64,000 bases of DNA from an uncultured Oscillospiraceae bacterium (GTDB lineage: Bacteria > Bacillota > Clostridia > Oscillospirales > Oscillospiraceae): assembly GCA_934573735.1 (NCBI GenBank), contig CAKTMC010000002.1, positions 62,001 through 126,000 on the forward strand, given 5' to 3'. Numbering within the stretch: the stretch's first letter is position 1; each line of letters starts with the position of its first letter. Below the pieces are notes generated by a model. That model had not been told where the DNA came from. It saw only the letters and a list, made by a program, of their open reading frames with translations, and searched no databases. Shown here piece by piece: positions 25,587-34,034 of the stretch. The translations under genes were made by a program, and so were the position numbers.

Positions 25587-26601
25587 CTGTCTGCGCCTCC
25601 TTGTTATTTCTCGCGGCGAGACGCTTAATGAACACCGAAGGGCGCAGCCGCTCGAAGAAATCACGCATTTTGGGGTCGTTTGTCGCAAGCATCACGAGAA
25701 TGAGCACGATGGCGTAGAGAAGCATACGGTAATCGGCAAATTCGCGCATGAGCTCCGGCAGAAGCTGGAGGACTATCGCCGCGATTATCGAGCCGGGGAC
25801 GCTGCCCATGCCGCCGAGCACGACAATGACAAGTATCTCGATAGACATATTATAATCGAAGGACGCGGCCTTGACGTTTGCAAAGAAATGCCCGTAGAGC
25901 GTCCCGGCAGCCCCGGCAAAGAAGGCCGCCAGCATAAAGACCGCAAGCTTAAAGTAGGTCACGTTTATGCCGATGGATTCGGCCGCGATGCGGTTATCGC
26001 GTATCGCCATGATAGCGCGCCCATGCTTTGAGCGCTTGAGGTTCATCATCACCAGCACCGTCAGCAGCACGAGCAGCACCGCGTAGGGAAGCAGCGTCCT
26101 GGCGTTTGAGTATATCGCGCCGGTGTTGAGTCCGAGCGCTCCGCCGGTAATGCCGAGGTTCGTTATGACGTTTTTGATTATCTCGCCGCAGGCGAGCGTG
26201 ACTATCGCCAGATAGTCGCCCTTGAGCCGCAGCGCCGGAAGCCCGACGATAAAGCCGAAGAGCATTGCGATAAGTCCGCCGAAAACCATCGAGAGCGGGA
26301 GACGCAGCCAGAGCGGCATTGCCGTGGCCGAAAGCGCGATAGCAAGCAGACAGCCGGAGAAAAGCCCGACTGAGAGAAAGCCGCCGTGACCCAGGGAAAG
26401 CTCACCTAAAAGCCCCACAACGAGGTTCAGCGACACCGCAAGCACGATGTAAACCGAGATCGGGATGAGCATATTCGATATCTGCCGCGTCAGCCGCCCG
26501 GTATAGAGCAAAAACGCAACGACTGCGTAGAGCAGCACAACGGCGATGAGCGTTATCGCATCGGAATTGAGCCGGATTTTCTTGTTTTTCGCCATTGTCA
26601 C
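25576..26601 (-). CDS. livM: Branched-chain amino acid ABC importer permease LivM
   Basis: 341 residues, about 8-9 membrane helices, with LVVGLLGELSLGHGGFLSVGLF near the N-terminus and RSKHGRAIMAIRDNRIAAESIGI, the EAA-like coupling loop of LivM. Start overlaps livH by 4 bases. Its C-terminus is extended and basic. Confidence 0.95.
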   Translation of the reverse strand: MTMAKNKKIRLNSDAITLIAVVLLYAVVAFLLYTGRLTRQISNMLIPISVYIVLAVSLNLVVGLLGELSLGHGGFLSVGLFSGCLLAIALSATAMPLWLRLPLSMVFGGLIAMLFGFIVGLPALRLKGDYLAIVTLACGEIIKNVITNLGITGGALGLNTGAIYSNARTLLPYAVLLVLLTVLVMMNLKRSKHGRAIMAIRDNRIAAESIGINVTYFKLAVFMLAAFFAGAAGTLYGHFFANVKAASFDYNMSIEILVIVVLGGMGSVPGSIIAAIVLQLLPELMREFADYRMLLYAIVLILVMLATNDPKMRDFFERLRPSVFIKRLAARNNKEAQTDDQ

Positions 26602-27476
26602 ACCTTCTCACTTGTCTTTTTGCCCAGCAGACCCGTGGGCTTGACGATAAGCACCAGCACCAGCACGGCAAAAACGATGGCGTCTGCCCAGAGCGTGGAG
26701 ATATAGGTCTTGGAAAACTGCTCTATCATGCCGAGCAGTATGCCGCCGAGCATTGCGCCGGGGATGGAGCCTATGCCGCCGAAGACGGCGGCGGTGAAGG
26801 CCTTGATGCCGGGCATTGCGCCGGTGGTGGGCTTGATGTAGACATAGGCCATGCCGTAAAAGATGCTTGCAAAGGCGGCGAGGGCGGAGCCTATGGCAAA
26901 GGTCAGCGTTATGGTCTTGTTTACGCTTATGCCCATGAGCGAGGCGGCGCTTTTGTCCTCGGATACGGCGCGCATGGCTTTGCCGAGCTTGGTCTTGTTG
27001 ATAAAGAAGCTGAGAACGAGCATGATTATTGCCGTCATCAGCAGCGTGAGCACCGTGATGCCGTCCACCGTGACCCCGGCGACGGTAAAGCCGGGAAACT
27101 CGGCAAGTCGGGGATATGCCTTCTGCTGAGAGCCGAAAATCAGCAGCGCCAGATTTTGCAGCAGATAGCTCACGCCGATGGCGGTGATGAGCACGCTCAG
27201 GGGCGGAGCCTGACGCAGAGGCTTGTATGCCAGAAATTCAATGAGCATACCGAGCAGCGCACAGATAACGACGCTCACGATGACCGCAACGAGCGGCGGC
27301 AGTCCGAGCTGATTTACCGTGACTATCCCGGCGTATGCGCCTATCATGATAATGTCGCCGTGGGCGAAGTTCAGCATCTTGGCGATGCCGTAGACCATGG
27401 TGTAGCCGAGGGCGATGAGCGCGTATATGCTGCCCAGACTCAGCCCGCTTATCAGAGTTTGAATAAAATGAGTCAT
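26598..27476 (-). CDS. livH: Branched-chain amino acid ABC importer permease LivH
   Basis: 292 residues, about 8 membrane helices; SLGSIYALIALGYTMVYGIAKMLNFAHGDI is the diagnostic opening region of LivH, and TKLGKAMRAVSEDKSAASLMGI is the coupling loop. It is preceded on the minus strand by a 9-bp hairpin (27501-27523) that separates it from livK. Confidence 0.96.
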   Translation of the reverse strand: MTHFIQTLISGLSLGSIYALIALGYTMVYGIAKMLNFAHGDIIMIGAYAGIVTVNQLGLPPLVAVIVSVVICALLGMLIEFLAYKPLRQAPPLSVLITAIGVSYLLQNLALLIFGSQQKAYPRLAEFPGFTVAGVTVDGITVLTLLMTAIIMLVLSFFINKTKLGKAMRAVSEDKSAASLMGISVNKTITLTFAIGSALAAFASIFYGMAYVYIKPTTGAMPGIKAFTAAVFGGIGSIPGAMLGGILLGMIEQFSKTYISTLWADAIVFAVLVLVLIVKPTGLLGKKTSEKV

Positions 27477-27500
27477 ATCGGTGTTCCTTTACAGCGCCCA

Positions 27501-27523
27501 TCCTCCGGGGGAAACCCGGAGGA
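27501..27523 (-). promoter_or_regulatory. Intercistronic hairpin between livK and livH
   Basis: TCCTCCGGG and CCCGGAGGA form a perfect 9-bp stem with a 5-base loop and no T run. Such hairpins commonly protect the binding-protein part of the transcript and lower expression of the membrane components; this role is inferred. Confidence 0.6.
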
Positions 27524-27598
27524 CTTCAGGGGCTTTGTTTCCGGCCGCGCCGGAGGGGAAATTTATAGAGGAGAAGGAAGAATAACTAATTTATCGCA

Positions 27599-28762
27599 TT
27601 ACTCGAAGAGACTGCCAACGCCGTCGAGGTAGAGAATGGCGCTTGCGTTCTTGCTGGTGTTGCCGTCTGCGTTCCAGGTCATCGTACCGGTCACGCCGCT
27701 CACCTCAAGCTCAGGCATAACTGCCGCGAGAGCCGCGCCGGAGCTGCTGCCCGCCTTCTCGACAGCCGCCTTGATGACGTAGACCGCGTCGTATGCGTCA
27801 GCCGCAAACTGGTCGGGAGTCCCGCCGTAGGCCGCCTCATATGCCTTGACAAAGGACTGAACGTGCTCATCGCTGGAGTCTGCTGCAAAGGGGGTAAGCA
27901 TGAGGACGTTATTTGCAATGCTCACATCCTGCTCGACCTTGCCGAGAATGCCGTCAAGACCGTCCGCGCCGAAGAAGTAAACGTTGTCGGCAAACTTGCC
28001 CTTGGCCTGAGTCAGGAAGGTGGAGGCCTCCTCCGCGTAGAAGGGGATGAACACGACCTTTGCGCCGGAGGCGACAAGAGCGTTTATCTGGGTGGAGAAG
28101 TCGGTGCAGGTGGAGGCGGTGAAGGTCTGAGTCTCAACGATGGAGATGCCGAGCTTTGCGCACTCCGCGCTGAAGGAGTCGTAGAGACCCTTGGAGTAGT
28201 CGCTGTCACTCTGATAGAGCACGCCGACCTCGCTGGCAAGGGACTTGTCCTTCAGGTAGTCTGCCGCCGCGGTGCCCTGATAGGAATCGTAGAAGCAGAT
28301 GCGGAAGGCCTTGTCGTTGCCGTCAATGCAGGTGTCGGAGGAGCCGGAGGGGGTGAGCAGCATCACGTCGTCATCCTTTGCGGCCGCCGCGATGGAGGAG
28401 GTCTCGCCGGACATCGTGCCGCCCAGAGATACGTCCATGCCCCAGTCCATCAGCTTGCCGTAGGCGCTGACGGCGCTCTCGGGGTCGCCCTGAGAGTCCT
28501 GAAAGCTCAGCTCAAGCTTCTTGCCGTTTACGCCGCCTGCGGCGTTGATTTCGTCCACCGCAAGCTGCGCGCCGTGCTGCACGGACAGTCCGTAGTTTGC
28601 ATAGCCGCCCGTCAGAGCGCCGATACCGCCGATTTTTATCGTGTCGGAGTCGCTGCCGCCGTCCGCCGCCGGGGAGCCGCTGCTTCCGCAGGCTGCCAGC
28701 GCGAGGAGCATTACGAGAGAGAGAAGCGTACATACAAGGCTTTTTCCGAGGTTCTTTTTCAT
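27599..28762 (-). CDS. livK: Branched-chain amino acid ABC importer substrate-binding lipoprotein LivK
   Basis: 387 residues. Lipoprotein signal ending LLALAAC|GSSGS, then a type I periplasmic-binding fold with IKIGGIGALTGGYANYG and GAQLAVDEINAAGGVNGKKL, the amino-acid-binding LivJ/K pattern. It heads the liv operon (livK-H-M-G-F). Its ribosome site lies only ~30 bases after a strong terminator, with no obvious promoter in between, so its expression should depend on read-through from the leader (see 28802-28837). Confidence 0.95.
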   Translation of the reverse strand: MKKNLGKSLVCTLLSLVMLLALAACGSSGSPAADGGSDSDTIKIGGIGALTGGYANYGLSVQHGAQLAVDEINAAGGVNGKKLELSFQDSQGDPESAVSAYGKLMDWGMDVSLGGTMSGETSSIAAAAKDDDVMLLTPSGSSDTCIDGNDKAFRICFYDSYQGTAAADYLKDKSLASEVGVLYQSDSDYSKGLYDSFSAECAKLGISIVETQTFTASTCTDFSTQINALVASGAKVVFIPFYAEEASTFLTQAKGKFADNVYFFGADGLDGILGKVEQDVSIANNVLMLTPFAADSSDEHVQSFVKAYEAAYGGTPDQFAADAYDAVYVIKAAVEKAGSSSGAALAAVMPELEVSGVTGTMTWNADGNTSKNASAILYLDGVGSLFE

Positions 28763-28801
28763 TTTTGTCGTCTCCTTAAAACTGAAAGCTAAAATATATA
28801 C

Positions 28802-28837
28802 AAAAAAGCGGCTCCGCCACTCTGGCGAAGCCGCTTT
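28802..28837 (-). terminator. Terminator/attenuator in front of livK
   Basis: On the minus strand AAAGCGGCT pairs with AGCCGCTTT and an inner CGCCA with TGGCG around a GAG loop; a run of six T follows. The T run exists only for minus-strand transcription. Its 5' arm (CAAAGC, plus-strand 28833-28838) can alternatively pair with GCTTTG (plus-strand 28874-28879) in the last codons of the leader ORF. Confidence 0.85.
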
Positions 28838-28855
28838 GCTGTAACAATAAAAATA

Positions 28856-29143
28856 TCAGCAATAAGCTTGCTTCAAAGCCACTGAGCGCGGTTTGAATAT
28901 ACCGGTAATAATGCTTATAATGATAATACCGGAAATAATAATCATGCCTATTATGACCTGTACGGAGACGCACAGGCTTATAATTATGCATATAAGCATA
29001 ACAAAAATGGACGCCATAATAATGGCGTCCATGATAAGGGCGAGAGCAGTGTTTTCCTTGCGAGAGCAGGTGGAAGCGGCCTCTGTGCAGGACACGGAGG
29101 AGGCGGAGCAGCTATTCATTTTTGCACTTGAAAAATGAAACAT
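28856..29143 (-). CDS. Isoleucine-rich leader ORF or small membrane protein upstream of livK
   Basis: 95 codons from the ATG at 29143, 9 bases after AAGGG. The N-terminal third is Ser/Cys-rich; residues 37-82 contain 20 isoleucines, including runs of three and four, then KPRSVALKQAYC and stop. It is 15 bases before the terminator that precedes livK and is transcribed from a strong promoter (29186-29214). Two readings are possible: a small two-helix membrane protein, or a leader peptide whose translation senses charged isoleucine tRNA to control the liv operon. An internal ATG at residue 38 would give a shorter leader. No family recognised. Confidence 0.5.
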   Translation of the reverse strand: MFHFSSAKMNSCSASSVSCTEAASTCSRKENTALALIMDAIIMASIFVMLICIIISLCVSVQVIIGMIIISGIIIISIITGIFKPRSVALKQAYC

Positions 29144-29185
29144 GATGCAAGCCCTTTCGTTAAGCTCTCAAAAAATGATGGTGTC

Positions 29186-29214
29186 ATTGTAGTCTGGTGA
29201 TAGGCAAAAGTCAA
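29186..29214 (-). promoter_or_regulatory. Promoter of the liv leader transcript
   Basis: Read on the minus strand: TTGACT (plus 29209-29214), 17 bases, TACAAT (plus 29186-29191), about 40 bases before the leader ORF start. Confidence 0.7.
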
Positions 29215-29403
29215 TATTGCAGTTTAACCAAATAAAGAACTGAATCGCACGAAAAAAATCTGAGATTTTTACAAGCCGTAGACATATCCCGGAAATTATG
29301 CCCGCCCGACTGTGTTAAAATTTTTCTTATGCTTGTAAATCAGTTCGTTTTTAGTTATACTGGCTGTTAAGATAAAATATACGAAACGTCGGCGGAGGAA
29401 ACG

Positions 29404-30489
29404 ATGGAAATTACAAAAATCGTGATCACTGGCGGCCCCTGCGCGGGCAAGACCACGGCGCAGAGCTGGATTCAAAACGCCTTTTCCATGAAGGGCTATG
29501 CGGTGCTGTTCATTCCCGAGACCTGCACGGAGCTCATAAGCGGCGGCGTGACCTTTGACTCCTGCGGCACAAACCTCGACTATCAGCTTGCACAGTACCG
29601 GCTTCAAATCGCCAAGGAGCAGATATACGAGGAGGTTGCGCGAGGCATGAAGAAGGACAAGGTGCTCATTGTCTGTGACCGCGGCACTCTGGACAATAAG
29701 CCCTATATGTCGCCCGAGGAATATCAAACGGTGCTGGATATCCTCGGCATGAACGAGATAGATATGCGCGACAGCTACGACGCGGTGTTCCATATGGTCA
29801 CGGCGGCGATAGGCGCGGAGAAGTATTATACCCTTGATAATAACCATGCGCGCACGGAATCGCCCGAGGAGGCGGCAAGGCTTGACGACGGGCTTATTGC
29901 TGCCTGGGCGGGGCATCCCTACCTGCGCATTATAGATAACTCGACCGATTATGAAAATAAGCTTCTGCGCCTTATCGAGGAGATATCGGCGTTTCTCGGC
30001 GAGCAGGGACCAAAGCGCAGCCGCCTGAAATTTCTTGTCGAAAAGCCGGATATCGCGCTGCTGGAGTCCATGCCCACCTGCAAGCGCGTGGATATAGTCC
30101 AGACCTATCTGCGCATGAGCGGCGAGGGCGTGACCGACCTGCGCCGCCGCGGCCTCGACGGACACTATATATATTATAAGACCGAGCGCCGCCGCGCAAA
30201 CGGCGAGTACGTGGAGACCGAAAAGCGCCTGACCGAGGACGAGTACATGGAGCTTTTGAAGCTTGCCGACCCCGAGCTGCGTCCGCTGAGCAAGCAGCGC
30301 TATTATCTCATAAACGAAAATCAGTATTTCGATATCGACGTCTATCCCTTCTGGGATGACCGCGCCCTGCTTGAGATAGAGCTCAGCCGAGCAGGGGAGG
30401 AGATACACTTCCCCGACTGCATAAAGCTCATCTCTGAGGTCACGGGTAAGCCGGAATACACGAATTACGCCCTTGCAAGGACGAAATAA
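29404..30489 (+). CDS. P-loop ATPase/kinase fused to a CYTH-like domain
   Basis: 361 residues. Residues 1-200 are an AAA_28/NadR-like P-loop domain: Walker A GGPCAGKTT, VCDRGTLDNKPY, and a Tyr/Arg-rich lid. Residues about 205-361 resemble the CYTH triphosphate-tunnel fold (VEKPD..., VQTYLRM, YYKTERRR, YFDIDVYPFWDDRALLEIEL). The classical ExExK metal motif at the start of CYTH (EIERKFLV-like) reads RSRLKFLV, so both glutamates are missing and the tunnel may bind a ligand without hydrolysing it. Function unknown. It is transcribed alone, before nfnA. Confidence 0.75.
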   Translation: MEITKIVITGGPCAGKTTAQSWIQNAFSMKGYAVLFIPETCTELISGGVTFDSCGTNLDYQLAQYRLQIAKEQIYEEVARGMKKDKVLIVCDRGTLDNKPYMSPEEYQTVLDILGMNEIDMRDSYDAVFHMVTAAIGAEKYYTLDNNHARTESPEEAARLDDGLIAAWAGHPYLRIIDNSTDYENKLLRLIEEISAFLGEQGPKRSRLKFLVEKPDIALLESMPTCKRVDIVQTYLRMSGEGVTDLRRRGLDGHYIYYKTERRRANGEYVETEKRLTEDEYMELLKLADPELRPLSKQRYYLINENQYFDIDVYPFWDDRALLEIELSRAGEEIHFPDCIKLISEVTGKPEYTNYALARTK

Positions 30490-30663
30490 ACGCAAAAAGT
30501 AAAATCAGTCCGAATTTTCCGGCTGTGCGGACTCAATCGCACAGCCGGGAAAGCTATAATCGGGAAAAAGTGCTTATTTATGCAATTTATTTGACAAAGC
30601 ACAACACATAGAGTAAAATGTCATAGAATATAAACTGCCGAAAGTTTATTTTGGAGGTAAGAA

Positions 30664-31530
30664 ATGTATAAAGTAGTAACCAAGCGTTTCCTTAACGACG
30701 CGAAAACCATCTGTCTCTTCGAGATAGAAGCGCCGCTCGTAGCAAAGCACGCACAGGCGGGTCAGTTTGTCATCTTCCGTCTGGACGAGCAGGGCGAGCG
30801 TGTCCCCGTCTCCGTTGCGGGCTGGGACAGAGAAAAGGGCACCGTGACCGTCATGGTTCAGGCTGCCGGCCGCACCACCAAGATGCTGCACACCGTTGAG
30901 CAGGGCGACTACATCACCGACTTTGTCGGTCCCCTCGGTAAGGCTACCGAGATGGAGGGACTCAAAAAGGTATGTGTTGTAGGCGGCGGCGTCGGCTGCG
31001 CTATCGCCTACCCGATAGCCAAGGAAATGCACAAGCTCGGCATCGACGTCACCTTTATCGGCGGCTTCAGAAGCGCCGATATCGTCATCCTCAAGGATGA
31101 GCTGAAGGAGGCCTCCGACAAGCTCATCATCTGCACCGATGACGGCAGCTACGGCGAGAAGGGCTTCACCACCAAGTACCTTCAGGACGAGATCGACGCA
31201 AACATCAGAGAGGGCAAGCCCCAGTTTGACCGCGTCATCGCCATCGGCCCCGACATCATGATGAAGTTCCTCGCCGACGTCACCCGTCCCTACGGCATCA
31301 AGACCATCATCTCCCTCGACCCCATCATGGTCGACGGCACCGGCATGTGCGGCGGCTGCCGCGTCATCGTCGGCGGCGAGACGAAGTTTGCCTGTGTTGA
31401 CGGCCCCGACTTCGACGCGCACGAGGTCGATTTTGACTCTCTGCTCAAGCGCGCCGCGTTCTATAAGGAAGAGCAGGATGAGGAAGCAAAGCATATTTGC
31501 AGAATGACGGGAGGACACCGCAATGGCTAA
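30664..31530 (+). CDS. nfnA: NADH-dependent reduced ferredoxin:NADP+ oxidoreductase subunit A
   Basis: 288 residues. A ferredoxin-NADP-reductase-like FAD domain (about 1-100; AGQFVIFRLDEQGERVPVS) and an NAD(H) domain (VVGGGVGCAIAYPIAKEM) end in the [2Fe-2S] site GTGMCGGCRVIVGG...FACVDGPDFDAHEVDF. The cysteine spacing and the DGPDFDAHEVDF tail are those of NfnA. With NfnB it bifurcates electrons between NADPH, NAD+ and ferredoxin. It overlaps nfnB by 8 bases. Confidence 0.93.
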   Translation: MYKVVTKRFLNDAKTICLFEIEAPLVAKHAQAGQFVIFRLDEQGERVPVSVAGWDREKGTVTVMVQAAGRTTKMLHTVEQGDYITDFVGPLGKATEMEGLKKVCVVGGGVGCAIAYPIAKEMHKLGIDVTFIGGFRSADIVILKDELKEASDKLIICTDDGSYGEKGFTTKYLQDEIDANIREGKPQFDRVIAIGPDIMMKFLADVTRPYGIKTIISLDPIMVDGTGMCGGCRVIVGGETKFACVDGPDFDAHEVDFDSLLKRAAFYKEEQDEEAKHICRMTGGHRNG

Positions 31531-32914
31531 TATGAGACTTGATAAAAACCCCATGCCCGAGCAGGATCCGGTGCTCCGCACCGGTAACTTTGACGAGGTC
31601 GCTCTCGGCTATACCCCCGAGATGGCGATCGACGAGGCAAAGCGCTGCCTCAACTGCAAAAATCCCCTCTGCCGCACCGGCTGCCCCGTCAAGGTGCGCA
31701 TCCCCGAGTTTATCGCCAAGGTCGCCGAGGGCGATTTTGACGCTGCATATGATATCATCACCTCCACAAACTCCCTCCCCGCCGTCTGCGGCCGTGTTTG
31801 TCCGCAGGAGAAGCAGTGCGAGAGCAAGTGCGTGCGCGGCATCAAGGGCGAGAGCGTCGCAATCGGCCGTCTCGAGCGCTTTGTCGCCGACTATCATATG
31901 AATAAAGAGGTCAAGGACGAGATCAAGGTTCCCGAGTCCAACGGTCACCGTATCGCCATCGTCGGCTCCGGTCCCGCGAGCCTTACCTGTGCGGGCGACC
32001 TGAGAAAGATGGGCTATGACGTCACCGTTTACGAGGCCTTCCATAAGTCCGGCGGCGTTCTGGTCTACGGCATCCCGCAGTTCCGTCTGCCCAAGGAGAT
32101 AGTCGCGGCCGAGATAGATAACCTCAAGGCCATGGGCGTCAAGATAATAAACAATGCCATCGTCGGCAAGTCCGAGACCGTGGACGAGCTGTTTGAGGAC
32201 GGCTACGAGGCAGTCTTTATCGGCTCCGGCGCAGGTCTGCCGCAGTTTCTGCATATCCCCGGCGAAAATCTGCTGGGCGTTTACTCCGCAAATGAGCTGC
32301 TTACCCGTGTAAATCTCATGAAGGCCTACCGTGACGATTACGATACGCCGATAAAGCACTTCCACCGTGTCGCCGTCGTCGGCGCGGGCAACGTCGCCAT
32401 GGACGCGGCGCGCGTGGCAAAGCGTCTGGGCGCTGAGCATGTCTTTATCGCATACCGCCGCGGCAAGGACGAGCTGCCTGCCCGTAAGGAGGAGGTCGAG
32501 CACGCCGAGGCCGAGGGCATCGAGTTCCAGCTTCTCAATAACCCGACCCGTATCCTCGCCGGTGAGGACGGTCACGTCACCGGCATAGAGCTTCTCCGTC
32601 AGGAGCTCGGCGAGCCCGACGCAAAGGGCCGCCGCAGCCCGGTTCCCGTGCCCGGCTCCGAGTGGGTGCTGGATGTTGACACCGTCATCATCGCCATCGG
32701 CACAAGCCCCAACCCCCTCATCCGCAACACCACCGAGGGTCTTACCTTCACCCGCAAGGGCGGCATCGAAGCCGACGAGGGCGGCGTGACCGCGCGTGAG
32801 GGCGTCTTTGCCGGCGGCGACGCTGTCACAGGCGCTGCTACCGTTATCCTCGCAATGGGCGCAGGCAAGGCGGGCGCCAAGAGCATCGACGAGTACATCA
32901 AGAGCAAAAAATAA
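31523..32914 (+). CDS. nfnB: NADH-dependent reduced ferredoxin:NADP+ oxidoreductase subunit B
   Basis: 463 residues, GltD-like. The N-terminal part binds two [4Fe-4S] clusters (CLNCKNPLCRTGCPVKVRIPEF and VCGRVCPQEKQCESKCVRG); then FAD binding IVGSGPASLTCAGDL and NADP binding VVGAGNVAMDAARVAKRLG, and the closing FAGGDAVTGAATVILAMGAG. Pairing with nfnA rather than a glutamate synthase large subunit makes NfnB the right name. Links the ferredoxin reduced by the oxoacid oxidoreductase to NADPH supply. Confidence 0.93.
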   Translation: MANMRLDKNPMPEQDPVLRTGNFDEVALGYTPEMAIDEAKRCLNCKNPLCRTGCPVKVRIPEFIAKVAEGDFDAAYDIITSTNSLPAVCGRVCPQEKQCESKCVRGIKGESVAIGRLERFVADYHMNKEVKDEIKVPESNGHRIAIVGSGPASLTCAGDLRKMGYDVTVYEAFHKSGGVLVYGIPQFRLPKEIVAAEIDNLKAMGVKIINNAIVGKSETVDELFEDGYEAVFIGSGAGLPQFLHIPGENLLGVYSANELLTRVNLMKAYRDDYDTPIKHFHRVAVVGAGNVAMDAARVAKRLGAEHVFIAYRRGKDELPARKEEVEHAEAEGIEFQLLNNPTRILAGEDGHVTGIELLRQELGEPDAKGRRSPVPVPGSEWVLDVDTVIIAIGTSPNPLIRNTTEGLTFTRKGGIEADEGGVTAREGVFAGGDAVTGAATVILAMGAGKAGAKSIDEYIKSKK

Positions 32915-32940
32915 AATCTGAACGGTATCTAAACACTTAC

Positions 32941-32975
32941 GCCCTGCGGGTATAGACGCTCGCGGGGCTTTTTAT
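32941..32975 (+). terminator. Terminator after nfnAB
   Basis: GCCCTGCG and CGCGGGGC (one G-T pair) flank a 12-base loop and are followed by TTTTTAT. Confidence 0.75.
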
Positions 32976-33150
32976 AAAAGCCCCTGCCTGCCCGACAGAA
33001 GTGAATTTTTGATAATTCTGTGCAAAATGCACACATTAGGGAACTTATAGGGCATAAAACCACGCATTTTTTGCGCGTTTTGCAAAATATTGCTTGCTTT
33101 TTCACATAATATATGTAATAATGTTTTCACGTTGTTACAGGGGAGAAAAA

Positions 33151-33258
33151 ATGCCGGGAATTTGGGCAGATGGCGCCATCTGTCGATTTATTAGTTTAAT
33201 TCGCGGTAGTACACTTTCTTGTACGCAGAAAACTGCGCTGGTCGAAAGACTAAATTAG
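33151..33258 (+). CDS. Possible 35-residue ORF upstream of atpB
   Basis: An ATG 5 bases after GGGGAG opens 35 codons (MPGIWADGAICRFISLIRGS...) ending 20 bases before atpB. It occupies the place where many operons carry atpI but has no membrane helix and no resemblance to AtpI. Its DNA has a perfect palindrome (AGATGGCGCCATCT, 33169-33182) and two further small hairpins, so the segment may instead act as a structured 5' leader. The rest of the 364-base gap holds the nfn terminator and an AT-rich promoter region near 33090-33120 (TTGCTT...TAATAAT-like). Confidence 0.35.
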   Translation: MPGIWADGAICRFISLIRGSTLSCTQKTALVERLN

Positions 33259-33278
33259 CAAAAACGAGGTGATATTTT

Positions 33279-33953
33279 TTGGAGCATACAACAGGCGCCT
33301 TGTTCAGTATAGGGCCGCTTGAGGTCACGGGAACCGTCACGACTACGTGGGCGATAATCCTTGTGCTCACGGTGCTCTCCATACTTGCAACAAGAAATTT
33401 GAAGGATGTTCCGGGACCGCTGCAAAACGCGGCGGAAATGGCCTTGGACAGCTTGCAGAATTACTTTGCGGGCAACCTCGGCTGGACGATGATGAGAAGG
33501 TATTTCCCCATGTTTGCGACCTTCTTCATTTTCATTATCGTAAGCAACTACTCAGGGCTTCTGCCCGGTGCGGGTCATTTTGCGGGCTTCTCCGTGCCGA
33601 CTGCCTGTCTCTCCGTTACGGCGGCGCTGGCGATAATCGGCTTCTTTACGACCCATACCATCGGCATCCGTGAGCAGGGGCTTGGGCACTATCTCAAGAG
33701 CTTCCTCAAGCCGGTCGCGGTCATGCTTCCGCTGACCATACTCGAGCAGTTCGTTCGTCCCTTCTCTCTGGCCCTTCGTCTTTACGGCAACCTCTACGGT
33801 GAGGAAATGGTTACCGAGAACCTTTATAACATCTTCCCGATAATCGTTCCGCTCGTAATGCAGGTGCTCAGCCTTCTGTTCTGCATGATTCAGGCGCTCG
33901 TGTTTACGATGCTGCTGTCCATCTATGTGGCGGAAGCAACCGAATGCGAATAA
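33279..33953 (+). CDS. atpB: ATP synthase subunit a
   Basis: 224 residues from a TTG start with AGGTG upstream; no better start exists in frame. Five membrane helices; the essential arginine is in SLALRLYGNLYGEE (about residue 170), and the last helix region QALVFTMLLSIYVAEA is typical. It forms the half-channels against the c ring. First recognised gene of the atp operon B-E-F-(F'HA)-G-D-C. Confidence 0.95.
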   Translation: MEHTTGALFSIGPLEVTGTVTTTWAIILVLTVLSILATRNLKDVPGPLQNAAEMALDSLQNYFAGNLGWTMMRRYFPMFATFFIFIIVSNYSGLLPGAGHFAGFSVPTACLSVTAALAIIGFFTTHTIGIREQGLGHYLKSFLKPVAVMLPLTILEQFVRPFSLALRLYGNLYGEEMVTENLYNIFPIIVPLVMQVLSLLFCMIQALVFTMLLSIYVAEATECE

Positions 33954-34034
33954 TCGCTACGGCAAATCTTATTTAACGAATTATTATTTAAATTATTAAA
34001 AAAGAAGAATAATATTTCAGGAGGAAACTTAAAA

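Noticed and set aside
25587..25688. Longer livG start
   Set aside because: Would lie inside livM; the ATG at 25586 has AAGGAGG at the right distance.
28893..29138. Plus-strand 81-codon frame opposite the Ile-rich leader
   Set aside because: The shared MDAIIMAS peptide arises from a palindrome (29007-29032); the plus strand has no ribosome site or promoter, while the minus strand has both.
28763..29185. T-box or other known riboswitch before livK
   Set aside because: I looked for a T-box sequence (TGG-type bulge and GGTGG antiterminator) and found none; the leader is better explained by translation of an Ile-rich ORF.
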